Source: JAZNQL01 sp045590155 (lineage in GTDB: Bacteria; Bacillota; Clostridia; UMGS1883; UMGS1540). Taken from it: a stretch of DNA of 20,520 nt. The position numbers and the translations under genes were made by a program. Shown piece by piece: positions 13,768 through 20,520 of this stretch; within the stretch, counting starts at the first letter, position 1; each line of letters begins with the position of its first letter. Below the pieces are notes generated by a model. The model was not told where the DNA came from. It did not search any database and worked only from the letters and a program-made list of their open reading frames with translations. The stretch is from assembly GCA_045590155.1 (NCBI GenBank), contig JAZNQL010000033.1, positions 1-20,520 of the forward strand, read 5' to 3'.

Positions 13768-14676
13768 ATGCACGATATAATTATTGTTGGTTCAGGCCCC
13801 GCAGGTCTTACTGCTGCTGTATATGCATGCAGAGCAGGAAAATCTGTATTGCTTTTAGAAAAAGAATCCTTCGGCGGACAGATTTCTCATTCTCCAAAAG
13901 TTGAAAACTGCCCCGGATTTTCCGAAATAAGCGGTAACGATTTTGCCGAAAAACTTCTTGATCAGGCTCTAGGCTTTGGTGCCGAAATAGACTTGACCAG
14001 AGTTTTAGAAATAAAAGACGAAGGAAAAATAAAAACTGTTATTACCGACAATGGTTCATACCAGTGTTCAAGCGTAATTATAGCTGCCGGTTCAAAACAC
14101 CGGCAGCTTGGTCTTGAAAGGGAAAATGACCTTGTTGGAAACGGCATATCATACTGCGCAGTTTGTGACGGTGCTTTTTATCAGGGAAAAAATGTTGCAG
14201 TTATAGGCGGAGGTAATTCTGCATTGCAGGATGCTATTATGCTTTCAGAAAGATGCTCCCACGTTACAATGATACAAAATCTTGATGTTTTAACCGGCGA
14301 AAAATCCTTGCAGGATATTGTCAATTCAAGAGAAAATATTGACATTTTATTCTCTTGTGTGGTAGAATCTCTTAACGGAACAGACTCTTTGGAAAGTATC
14401 GTTTTAAAAAATACAAAAACCGGCGAAACTGAAACTTTAAACCTTGATGCAATGTTTGTTGCAATTGGTCAGGTTCCCGAAAATGAGATTTTTGAAAACG
14501 TATGTTCTTTAGACGAACGCGGTTATATACTCTCTGACGAAAAATGTACCACTCAAAACAATGGTATTTTTGTTGCAGGCGACTGCAGAACAAAAGCCAT
14601 CCGTCAGATTGTAACTGCAACCGCAGACGGTGCTGTTGCGGCTTTGGCTGCCTGTCATTATATTGACAGCCTTTAA
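13768..14676 (+). CDS. Thioredoxin-reductase-like flavoprotein lacking the NADPH phosphate-binding motif
   Basis: 302 residues, the usual length of a low-Mr thioredoxin reductase. FAD binding is clear: GSGPAGLTAA near the N-terminus and GIFVAGDCRTKAIRQI near the end. The redox disulfide is CAVC (130-133). GGGNSALQDA (147-156) marks the second nucleotide-binding fold, but the HRRxxxR motif that grips the NADPH phosphate is replaced by IQNLDVLTG (169-177). It may use NADH, or take electrons from ferredoxin as in the ferredoxin-dependent clostridial relatives. Its likely partner is the CPNC domain of NrdD directly upstream (14-base gap). The ATG at 13768 is chosen because GGAGG lies five bases ahead. 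Confidence 0.92.
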   Translation: MHDIIIVGSGPAGLTAAVYACRAGKSVLLLEKESFGGQISHSPKVENCPGFSEISGNDFAEKLLDQALGFGAEIDLTRVLEIKDEGKIKTVITDNGSYQCSSVIIAAGSKHRQLGLERENDLVGNGISYCAVCDGAFYQGKNVAVIGGGNSALQDAIMLSERCSHVTMIQNLDVLTGEKSLQDIVNSRENIDILFSCVVESLNGTDSLESIVLKNTKTGETETLNLDAMFVAIGQVPENEIFENVCSLDERGYILSDEKCTTQNNGIFVAGDCRTKAIRQIVTATADGAVAALAACHYIDSL

Positions 14677-14709
14677 TAAAATCTTTTAAAGAAAGAAGAG
14701 GTTTTTTTA

Positions 14710-15378
14710 ATGTCTGTCACATTAGATGAAGTTTCTGTGGCTTTCCCTTTTTGGAACAGTCTTACCGAAATACAAAAACTTCTTGTTGCAAAAAGTACAA
14801 AAAGTTTATCCTTTACGCCTAAAGCAAATCTTCACGGCAGTGCAAATGACTGTCTTGGTTTGATTTATGTAAAAAAAGGTACTCTTTGTATGTATATGTT
14901 ATCGGACGAAGGACGCGAAATAACTCTGCAAAGGCTTTACAGCGGCGATACTTGTATGATGTCTGCCGAAGATATCATAGCCGAACTTGATTTTGATGTT
15001 TTAATAGATTCTGAAACTTATACCGAAGTTTTTTTGCTACCATCATCAACTCTTAAACAGATTATTGCCGAAAATCCTGCAATTGAGAGCTTTGTATATA
15101 AATCTCTTGTTGAAACCTTTTCTTCTGTAATGCTTAACCTTCAGCCCATTCTTTTCCAGGGCTTTAAAGAAAGACTTGCGGAATTTTTGTATAACGAAAT
15201 TCTTTTTTCGAGAGATTTGAAAATAAAGATGACTCATGAGCAAATAGCAAAACATACAGGTTCTGCTCGCGAGGTTGTTTCGCGTACATTAGGAGAATTC
15301 AAACGTCTTGGCATTGTTTCTTTGGGACGCGGTTTTGTAACCGTTACAGATAAAGAAAAACTGCAAAAAATGTTTTAA
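14710..15378 (+). CDS. Crp/Fnr-family transcriptional regulator
   Basis: 222 residues: an N-terminal cyclic-nucleotide-binding-like sensor (about 15-120; GLIYVKKGTLCMYMLSDEG, LQRLYSGDTC), a long dimer helix, and a C-terminal winged helix (about 165-222). The recognition helix SAREVVSRTLGEFKRLG carries R187-E188 and R192 in the spacing by which CRP reads GTGA, which matches the GTGACAAAGTCAC palindromes upstream of this operon and of rubredoxin. FNR's N-terminal Fe-S cysteine cluster is absent. C48, C60 and C82 (GDTCMMSAED) lie in the sensor, so a thiol or metal signal is possible. It is the fourth gene of the nrd operon, 33 bases after the reductase gene, with AAGAGG before the ATG. The signal is unknown; the operator match is inferred. 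Confidence 0.92.
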   Translation: MSVTLDEVSVAFPFWNSLTEIQKLLVAKSTKSLSFTPKANLHGSANDCLGLIYVKKGTLCMYMLSDEGREITLQRLYSGDTCMMSAEDIIAELDFDVLIDSETYTEVFLLPSSTLKQIIAENPAIESFVYKSLVETFSSVMLNLQPILFQGFKERLAEFLYNEILFSRDLKIKMTHEQIAKHTGSAREVVSRTLGEFKRLGIVSLGRGFVTVTDKEKLQKMF

Positions 15379-15387
15379 TAAATTGTT

Positions 15388-16023
15388 ATGAAAAGTTTTA
15401 TAAAAAAATATCCTCACATCCTGTGGAATTTATATATTCCCATATACGTTATCGGATTTATACTTATTGAAAAATTTGTTTCAACAACAAGTTTTTTTGA
15501 TACAGCATTGCCCCTTGATGCATATATTCCTTTTTGGGAAGTATTTGTTATTCCCTATTGTTTATGGTATCCAGCTTTATTCGGCATAGGAATTTATTTA
15601 ATTTTCAAGGATGCCTCCGCATTTAAAAGATATATGCTTTCAATTATAATAGGTTTTTCTTTCAGTATAATTTTTTGCGCTATATTTCCTAATGGGCAAA
15701 GCTTAAGACCTGATATTTTCCCTCGCAATAATATTTTTACCGATATTATAGCTGGTCTTTATTCTGCTGATACAAATACTAATGTTTTGCCGAGTTTGCA
15801 CGTTGTAGGTGCTTTTGCTGTACAGTTTGCAATTTTGGACTGCAAAGATTTTAAAAAAACGTGGATTTATATAGTTTCGTGGATAGTTACAATTTTGATT
15901 TCTCTGTCAACCGTTTTCATAAAACAACACGCAATTTTAGATGTTTTTGCAGGCGTTGCGCTGGCAATTATAATTTATATTATTGTTTATTTACCAAATA
16001 GAAAAAGGCAGATTCTTAAATAA
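15388..16023 (+). CDS. PAP2-superfamily membrane phosphatase
   Basis: 211 residues with about six hydrophobic segments. The three PAP2 phosphatase motifs are present in modified form: NGQSLRP (102-108), PSLH (135-138, for PSGH) and STVFIKQHAILD (catalytic H181, D185). Such proteins remove phosphate from phosphatidic acid, undecaprenyl pyrophosphate or other lipid phosphates at the outer membrane face, and some act as lipid transferases. It begins nine bases after the regulator's stop with no clear ribosome site, so it is probably translated by coupling. Nothing links its reaction to the redox genes; it may simply share the transcript. A hairpin overlaps its stop codon. Confidence 0.85.
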   Translation: MKSFIKKYPHILWNLYIPIYVIGFILIEKFVSTTSFFDTALPLDAYIPFWEVFVIPYCLWYPALFGIGIYLIFKDASAFKRYMLSIIIGFSFSIIFCAIFPNGQSLRPDIFPRNNIFTDIIAGLYSADTNTNVLPSLHVVGAFAVQFAILDCKDFKKTWIYIVSWIVTILISLSTVFIKQHAILDVFAGVALAIIIYIIVYLPNRKRQILK

Positions 16024-16040
16024 TTAAGAATCTGCCTTTA
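16004..16040 (+). terminator. Terminator at the end of the nrd operon
   Basis: AAAGGCAGATTCTTA (16004-16018) pairs perfectly with TAAGAATCTGCCTTT (16025-16039). The stem straddles the PAP2 gene's stop codon. The T tract after it is short, so read-through into the next hairpin is possible. Confidence 0.75.
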
Positions 16041-16056
16041 AATATTTAAAATTAAA

Positions 16057-16096
16057 AAAATGAGCTGTAAAAAAGATTTTTTACAGCTCATTTTTG
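16057..16096. terminator. Terminator (bidirectional), mainly for the ABC ATPase gene
   Basis: TGAGCTGTAAAAAA pairs with TTTTTTACAGCTCA around a GATT loop, with TTTTT on the plus side and seven T on the minus side. It lies 15 bases after the minus-strand ATPase stop and can also back up the hairpin at 16004. Confidence 0.9.
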
Positions 16097-16111
16097 ATTA
16101 TTATTTGAAAT

Positions 16112-17221
16112 TTAGCGAATAGCCTTTTCTGTTTCCTTATCAAAGATATGGATCTTATTTGTATCAAGTGCTATCTGGATATCCTGATCAACATCTGCTG
16201 TTGAACGACGGTTAACTCTCGCTGTAAATACTGTTGTACCGATGTTTAAGTACAGATATGTTTCTGCGCCCATCATTTCGGTATTATCTACATGAGCAGT
16301 AATAACAGCATCTTGAGCAGCTGCTATAAATGCAGGGTCATCATGCAAGCTTTCAGGTCTGATACCCATAATAACTTCTTTGCCGATATAACCTTTTTCT
16401 TCTAAAACTTTTGCCTTTCCTTCAGGAAGAACAACTTCCTTGTCAGCAAATAAAAGCTTAACTTTACCATCCGCAGTTTCAACCTTTGCATCGATAAAGT
16501 TCATCTGGGGACTGCCGATAAAGCCTGCAACGAATACGTTTTCAGGTTCATCATAAAGAGTTGTGGGTGAAGCAACTTGCTGAACGAAACCGTCTTTCAT
16601 AACAACAATACGCGAACCCATTGTCATAGCTTCAACCTGGTCGTGAGTTACATAAATAAATGTTGTAGCAAGTTTTTTGTGGAGCTTGCTGATTTCGGAA
16701 CGCATCTGAACACGAAGTTTTGCGTCAAGGTTTGATAAAGGTTCGTCCATTAAGAATACTTTAGGTTCACGAACGATTGCACGGCCGAGTGCAACTCTCT
16801 GACGCTGACCGCCTGACAAAGCCTTGGGCTTTCTGTCAAGAAGATGTTCGATGCCTAAAATTCTTGCAGCTTCGTCAACTCTCTTTTTGATTTCAGCCTT
16901 GGGAACTTTTTTAAGTTTTAAAGCAAATGCCATATTGTCAAATACTGACATGTGGGGATAAAGTGCATAGCTCTGGAAAACCATTGCGATGTCTCTGTCC
17001 TTAGGAGCAACATCGTTAACAAGCTTTCCGTCTATATAAAGTTCGCCGTCAGAAATTTCTTCAAGACCTGCTACCATTCTAAGAGTTGTGGACTTACCGC
17101 AACCTGAAGGACCAACTAAAACAATAAATTCTTTATCTTCAATATCAAGATTGAAGTCACTTACTGCAACTACGCCGCCATCATACTTTTTGTAAATGTT
17201 TTTTAACTGTAAATCTGCCAT
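16112..17221 (-). CDS. msmX: Sugar ABC transporter ATP-binding protein, MsmX/UgpC type
   Basis: 369 residues, the length of the CUT1-type sugar importer ATPases. Residues 1-235 are the ABC domain: Walker A GPSGCGKST (37-45), Q-loop Q82, signature LSGGQ (134-138), Walker B FLMDEP (D158, E159), D-loop SNLDAK and H-loop H192. Residues about 236-369 form the MalK-type OB-fold regulatory tail (GIRPESL, with TYLYLNIG and FTARVNRRS). No permease or binding-protein gene is nearby, which fits MsmX, a single ATPase shared by several sugar importers. GAGAGGT precedes the ATG. Family is certain; which sugars it serves is unknown. Confidence 0.93.
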   Translation of the reverse strand: MADLQLKNIYKKYDGGVVAVSDFNLDIEDKEFIVLVGPSGCGKSTTLRMVAGLEEISDGELYIDGKLVNDVAPKDRDIAMVFQSYALYPHMSVFDNMAFALKLKKVPKAEIKKRVDEAARILGIEHLLDRKPKALSGGQRQRVALGRAIVREPKVFLMDEPLSNLDAKLRVQMRSEISKLHKKLATTFIYVTHDQVEAMTMGSRIVVMKDGFVQQVASPTTLYDEPENVFVAGFIGSPQMNFIDAKVETADGKVKLLFADKEVVLPEGKAKVLEEKGYIGKEVIMGIRPESLHDDPAFIAAAQDAVITAHVDNTEMMGAETYLYLNIGTTVFTARVNRRSTADVDQDIQIALDTNKIHIFDKETEKAIR

Positions 17222-17318
17222 TTTTTCTACCTCTCTAAACGCAATATTTCTACACTACAAATTTGATTATATTTTATCATATTTCCGTCATTATTTGCTA
17301 TTCGCTTTTTATATAAAT

Positions 17319-18029
17319 TTATTTTTCATTTTTATACAAATTACACAATAAGTTTATTTCGTCCTGACGCAATTGTCGCATTTGACCAATTTCAAGGTTT
17401 TTATCCAGCGGAATTTTGGCAAATTCTACTCTTTTAAGATAAATTACCTTATTTTCTCTGTCGGCAAACATTCGTTTTACCTGATGGAATTTCCCTTCCA
17501 TAATATACACATATGCCGATTTTCCATCTTCAAGTATTTCAAGCTTTGCAGGCTTTGTTTTGTATCCGTCATCAAGGATTATCCCTTCAGAAAACGCCTT
17601 AACATCATCCTCGGAAAGCTTATTTATAAGCTCGGCATAATATTTTTTATATACCTTCTTTTTAGGCGATAAGAGATTATGTGCAGTCTGCCCGTCATTA
17701 GTTAAAATTAAAAGTCCCTCGGTGTCGATATCAAGCCTGCCAACAGGAAATGGTTCATATTTTTTATATTCTTCGGGCAATAAATCTATAACTGTTTTCT
17801 GCCTTGGATCAAATGTTGCCGAAACCACTCCGGCAGGTTTATTCATCATTATATAGATAAACTCGTTATACTCTATTTTTTTACCGTCAAGTGTAATAAC
17901 ATCTTCATCTTCTGTTTTATAACCGGGCAACACTCTTTTATCATTTACAAGTACCCTGCCCGACAATATTGCCTTTTTAAATTCTTTCCTTGAAAGGCCT
18001 GCGCTTGTGGCAAGTTTTTCTATTCTCAA
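17319..18029 (-). CDS. RsuA/RluB-family pseudouridine synthase (TTG start)
   Basis: 236 residues. An N-terminal S4 RNA-binding domain (1-50; MRIEKLATSAGLSRKEFKK) is followed by the pseudouridine synthase fold with MNKPAGVVSA (62-71), catalytic D100 in GRLDIDTEGLLILTNDG, and KFHQVKRMF near residue 178. It converts a specific uridine in ribosomal RNA to pseudouridine. Length and layout fit RsuA (16S rRNA), though RluB/RluE-type targets cannot be ruled out. The start is taken as TTG at 18029: GAAGGAG lies eight bases upstream, and no in-frame ATG occurs before the S4 domain. It begins three bases after the upstream gene's stop. Confidence 0.9.
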   Translation of the reverse strand: MRIEKLATSAGLSRKEFKKAILSGRVLVNDKRVLPGYKTEDEDVITLDGKKIEYNEFIYIMMNKPAGVVSATFDPRQKTVIDLLPEEYKKYEPFPVGRLDIDTEGLLILTNDGQTAHNLLSPKKKVYKKYYAELINKLSEDDVKAFSEGIILDDGYKTKPAKLEILEDGKSAYVYIMEGKFHQVKRMFADRENKVIYLKRVEFAKIPLDKNLEIGQMRQLRQDEINLLCNLYKNEK

Positions 18030-18032
18030 ATT

Positions 18033-18449
18033 TTACACTCCTTCTTCGTTTAGTGCATGCATAAACCCTCTGTACGAAGTTATCATAATATCTCCTGCTA
18101 TTAAATACCCGTTGCAAACAAGCAAATTCCCTCTTACCTTTTGATTGCTTGCATTTTTATGATTTAATATTTCGTATGTATAGCGTGTTACGGTCTTGCC
18201 GTAATAATCCGAAAGGTCAAACCCCGCCTTTTTTTGAATGGTATTATAAATGCGGTAAACGGCATCCTCTTTTTCAGGCAGAAGCACCGTTTCCTTTTCC
18301 AAAAGCTCCCCTGTTTCCCAGCCATAGCGCAAAAGAATATTTCTGCGTTGGGTTTCGGTTTCGGCTTTAAGGCTTATTTCTGAATAAGCGACCCCGCTTA
18401 TAAACAAAGCCGAAATTATAAAGCAAACCGAGATTAAAAGTTTTTTCAT
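18033..18449 (-). CDS. DUF4830-like exported or membrane-anchored protein
   Basis: 138 residues from the ATG at 18449, chosen because GGGTGA lies four bases ahead; an in-frame ATG at 18461 has no ribosome site. The N-terminus (KKLLISVCFIISALFISGVAYS) is a signal peptide or anchor without a clear lipobox. The body (RYGWETGEL, KAGFDLSDYYGKTVTRYTYE, VRGNLLVCNGYLIAGDI, GFMHAL) resembles the DUF4830 family as I remember it. The function is unknown. It is coupled to the pseudouridine synthase gene (three-base gap), and the ribosome site of that gene lies within its last codons. No convincing promoter was found upstream. Confidence 0.75.
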   Translation of the reverse strand: MKKLLISVCFIISALFISGVAYSEISLKAETETQRRNILLRYGWETGELLEKETVLLPEKEDAVYRIYNTIQKKAGFDLSDYYGKTVTRYTYEILNHKNASNQKVRGNLLVCNGYLIAGDIMITSYRGFMHALNEEGV

Positions 18450-18536
18450 ATAATCACCCATAGCTATTATATGAGCATCTTTTATTTGTTATATGAATAT
18501 TTTAACATATTTTTTGCCCCAAAACAATAAAAACTT

Positions 18537-18566
18537 GTAATAAGCCCGTCCTTTGGCGCATATACT
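18537..18566 (+). promoter_or_regulatory. Candidate sigma-E (mother-cell) promoter for the SipL gene
   Basis: GTAATAA (18537-18543) resembles the sigma-E -35 and CATATACT (18559-18566) fits the -10 (CATAyaHT), with a 15-base gap. No sigma-A pair was seen here. Transcription would start close to the ribosome site AAAAGGAGG, giving a very short leader. Confidence 0.5.
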
Positions 18567-18588
18567 TTGGCAAAAGGAGGAATAAAAA

Positions 18589-20127
18589 ATGCATATAGAA
18601 ATAGAAAAAGAAATACTTACAATAAACAAACCGCTTATAGAAGGCAGTTCCGAAATATCAGTATCGGGCGACATAATTGTTCCCGACAAAAAGCCTGACA
18701 TTGCAAGAGTTCTGTATGTTGACGGCAAGGCTCATATTGACACAAAAGAAATAAGCTCGGGCAGAGCCGTTACGGGGGGCACTGCAGAATTTACTGTGCT
18801 CTACCTTCCTGAAGATGATTTTTTGCCTGTAAGAAATCTTACCCTTTCCCTGCCTTTTACGGATGTATCAGATGCATCAGACATAGACTCGGATTCTAAA
18901 ATACACGCCTTTGCTGAAATTACCGATATTGAATACACCCTTATAAACAGCAGAAGAATAAATATAAAAGCAACTGTATGTGTTCACATTAAAATAAACA
19001 AACAACACAAAATTCCTATTGCTACAAATGTATTTTCAGATATGCCTTTGAGTACAAAGACAAAAGAAATAGAGGCTTATAATGTTGCAGGCGAAACAGA
19101 TTCCTGTATTACTGTTCCCGGAAAAATAGAGGTTCCTGGCGGTAATCCTCCTATAAGCGAAGTTTTAAAAATGGATGCAAATGTTTTCCCCCGCGAAGTA
19201 AAGCTTATTAAAAACCGTGCTGTATTAAAAGGGGTTATAAATCTTTCTACCCTTTATTTAAGTCCTGCACCCGATTCAGAACTTCAGTTTATGGATCACG
19301 AACTTCCGTTTACAGAAATTATTGACCTTCCGGGAGCGGAAGAAAATATGGAATACGAAATTGATTACGGTGTAAAATCGGTATACTTTGAAACAGATGA
19401 CGACAATGAAAGCAATATGCTTGGTGCAGAGGTTGTTCTGGATGTTTTTGCACGAGTTATGCAAACCGAAAAAATCGACGTTATTGACGATTGTTTTTCA
19501 AGCGACGCCGATGTTCATATAAAGTACGAAGAGCAGTGTATAGACAAAATTACCGAACGCGACAAAGAAAATATAACTCTGAAAGGAACTCTTTCTTTAC
19601 CCGAAGAAAACGCACCCATATCTTCTGTTTACAGCGTAAGTGCAATTCCTGTAACAGAAAGCATAAACATAGAAGATTCGGTTCTTACTGTAAACGGAGT
19701 TCTTAAAACAACTGTTCTTTATAAAAGTCAGAACGCCGCATATCCTATACAGAGTTTTTCGGGAGCAATTCCTTTTTCTTACACTTCTTCAATTCATACA
19801 ACCGACGAGTCTCCCCTGTTTGAATGCTCTTCATCCCTTATAAGCTGTAACTATACCCTGTCAAGCGATACATCGGTTGATATACGTGCAAATGTAAATA
19901 TTTCGCTCTCTCTTATAGAAAGCCAGTGCACAAATATCGTTTCGGATATGACCTGCAGCGAGGCTGCCCCCATCTGTGCATCTCTTATTGTATATTTTGT
20001 AAACGAAGGGGATACTCTTTGGGATATTGCAAAAAAATATAAAACAACTCCTGAAAGAATTGTTGCTTTGAACTCGCTTGATTCATCCTTGCCCCTTGCG
20101 CGCGGTACAAAACTTATAATTATGTAA
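18589..20127 (+). CDS. sipL: SipL-like spore morphogenesis protein (DUF3794 repeats plus LysM)
   Basis: 512 residues with no signal peptide. Three DUF3794-type (SPOCS) units are visible, each with a phrase like ISVSGDIIVPDKKPDIARVL (about 22-41), ITVPGKIEVPGGNPPISEVL (about 174-193) and ITLKGTLSLPEENAPISSVY (about 335-354). A C-terminal LysM domain (469-512; VNEGDTLWDIAKKYKTTPER, IVALNSLD, GTKLIIM) closes the chain. Size and layout match Clostridioides difficile SipL, which binds SpoIVA on the forespore surface and is needed for coat assembly, playing the part of SpoVID in Bacillus. AAAAGGAGG precedes the ATG by eight bases. The gene implies that the organism forms spores. Confidence 0.92.
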   Translation: MHIEIEKEILTINKPLIEGSSEISVSGDIIVPDKKPDIARVLYVDGKAHIDTKEISSGRAVTGGTAEFTVLYLPEDDFLPVRNLTLSLPFTDVSDASDIDSDSKIHAFAEITDIEYTLINSRRINIKATVCVHIKINKQHKIPIATNVFSDMPLSTKTKEIEAYNVAGETDSCITVPGKIEVPGGNPPISEVLKMDANVFPREVKLIKNRAVLKGVINLSTLYLSPAPDSELQFMDHELPFTEIIDLPGAEENMEYEIDYGVKSVYFETDDDNESNMLGAEVVLDVFARVMQTEKIDVIDDCFSSDADVHIKYEEQCIDKITERDKENITLKGTLSLPEENAPISSVYSVSAIPVTESINIEDSVLTVNGVLKTTVLYKSQNAAYPIQSFSGAIPFSYTSSIHTTDESPLFECSSSLISCNYTLSSDTSVDIRANVNISLSLIESQCTNIVSDMTCSEAAPICASLIVYFVNEGDTLWDIAKKYKTTPERIVALNSLDSSLPLARGTKLIIM

Positions 20128-20170
20128 CAAACAATAGCTTTTTGGAATAAACTGTATCGGGGTGACTTTT

Positions 20171-20347
20171 ATGTTTTTTAAAAATATATGTTGTTCCTTA
20201 AAAGAAGTGGATTGTTTTTTAAATTCTTTATGCTATGCTCCGCAAAAATGCGGAAAGTGCGGAAGAAAAAGGTCTCATTTTGGTTGGCATTTTTCCACAG
20301 GTACAGACAATGTGGAACTTTTCTTAAAAGGCCATAAAGACTGTTGA
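20171..20347 (+). CDS. Small cysteine-rich protein, unknown function
   Basis: 58 residues from the ATG at 20171, preceded by GGGGTGA with five bases between; an in-frame GTG at 20162 lies inside that ribosome site. Seven cysteines occur (7, 8, 15, 21, 27, 30, 58), including CGKCGRKRSHFGWH, a CxxC followed by a basic patch and His, which could hold a metal. No signal peptide is seen. It follows the SipL gene by 43 bases and is closed by a strong terminator, so the pair may form one sporulation transcript. I recognise no family; it is supported by ribosome site, position and terminator only. Confidence 0.55.
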   Translation: MFFKNICCSLKEVDCFLNSLCYAPQKCGKCGRKRSHFGWHFSTGTDNVELFLKGHKDC

Positions 20348-20360
20348 TTTATGGTAAAAA

Positions 20361-20395
20361 CAAAAGAGCCTGTTTTTGCAGGCTCTTTTGTTTTT
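20361..20395 (+). terminator. Terminator after the SipL unit
   Basis: CAAAAGAGCCTG (20361-20372) pairs perfectly with CAGGCTCTTTTG (20379-20390) around a six-base loop, followed by TTTTT. Confidence 0.93.
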
Positions 20396-20446
20396 AAAGA
20401 AAAAGTTTTTGAGTTTGAAGGGATATTTACGAAGAAAAATTCGAGG

Positions 20447-20478
20447 ACTTGCAAGAAGCCTTCATCCTTCCTGCAAGT
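20447..20478. repeat. Inverted repeat near the right edge
   Basis: ACTTGCA and TGCAAGT flank a smaller GAAG/CTTC pair, giving a hairpin of 7+4 base pairs. No T tract follows on the plus strand. No gene could be supported between 20396 and the window end, so its role is open. Confidence 0.45.
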
Positions 20479-20520
20479 ATTATTATAAACAATCTTTATG
20501 AAAATATTTATAAGTCGGAT

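Noticed and set aside
20396..20520. Possible coding sequence at the right edge (a frame reading LKKKFLSLKGYLRRKIRGLAR).
   Set aside because: No start codon with ribosome site, short length and no recognisable family; a downstream ATG at 20498 also lacks a ribosome site.

Overview
The window reads as a low-GC, strictly anaerobic, spore-forming member of the Clostridia (Bacillota). The signs are strong A-box/TTGACA promoters, GGAGG ribosome sites, two T-box leaders, an FMN riboswitch, an oxygen-sensitive class III ribonucleotide reductase, rubredoxin, a ferredoxin-thioredoxin-reductase-like protein, and a SipL-type spore morphogenesis protein. No tRNA, rRNA, CRISPR array or insertion sequence was seen.

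Layout. (1) 1-2016: the start of an RpiB/LacAB-type isomerase gene on the minus strand, a cysteine-containing membrane protein of unknown function, and an FMN riboswitch controlling a RibU riboflavin transporter. (2) 2061-8956: two T-box-controlled units. The first leader has a CTC (Leu) specifier and precedes a LeuA-like protein that has lost its catalytic residues, followed by a TIM-barrel/acyl-CoA-ligase fusion. The second has an ATC (Ile) specifier by position and precedes an XRE-HTH/cupin/acyl-CoA-ligase fusion. This looks like an amino-acid-starvation-controlled system for activating branched-chain (or related) carboxylic acids, and is the most novel part of the window. (3) 9017-9892: a lipid kinase of the diacylglycerol kinase family on the minus strand. 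(4) 10060-16023: two divergent redox operons. The minus-strand operon is rubredoxin plus an FTR catalytic-subunit-like protein. The plus-strand operon is nrdG, nrdD with a fused redoxin domain, a thioredoxin-reductase-like flavoprotein, a Crp/Fnr regulator and a PAP2 membrane protein. The region between holds two near-identical CRP-like palindromes, one per promoter and each centred 25 bp from its -10 box, plus a pair of NrdR-like boxes 32 bp apart. (5) 16112-18449: MsmX/UgpC-type sugar ABC ATPase, RsuA-type pseudouridine synthase (TTG start) and a DUF4830-like protein, all on the minus strand. (6) 18589-20395: a SipL homologue (DUF3794 repeats plus LysM) behind a candidate sigma-E promoter, then a small Cys-rich protein and a terminator.

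How they may work together. The redox block fits a regulon in which a Crp/Fnr protein with a CRP-like recognition helix activates both its own operon and the rubredoxin-FTR pair, giving anaerobic deoxynucleotide synthesis its electron supply. NrdR probably adds nucleotide control. The T-box block fits a salvage route in which leucine or isoleucine shortage switches on CoA activation of acids such as isovalerate and 2-methylbutyrate for reductive carboxylation to the 2-oxoacids. The substrates are inferred, not seen.
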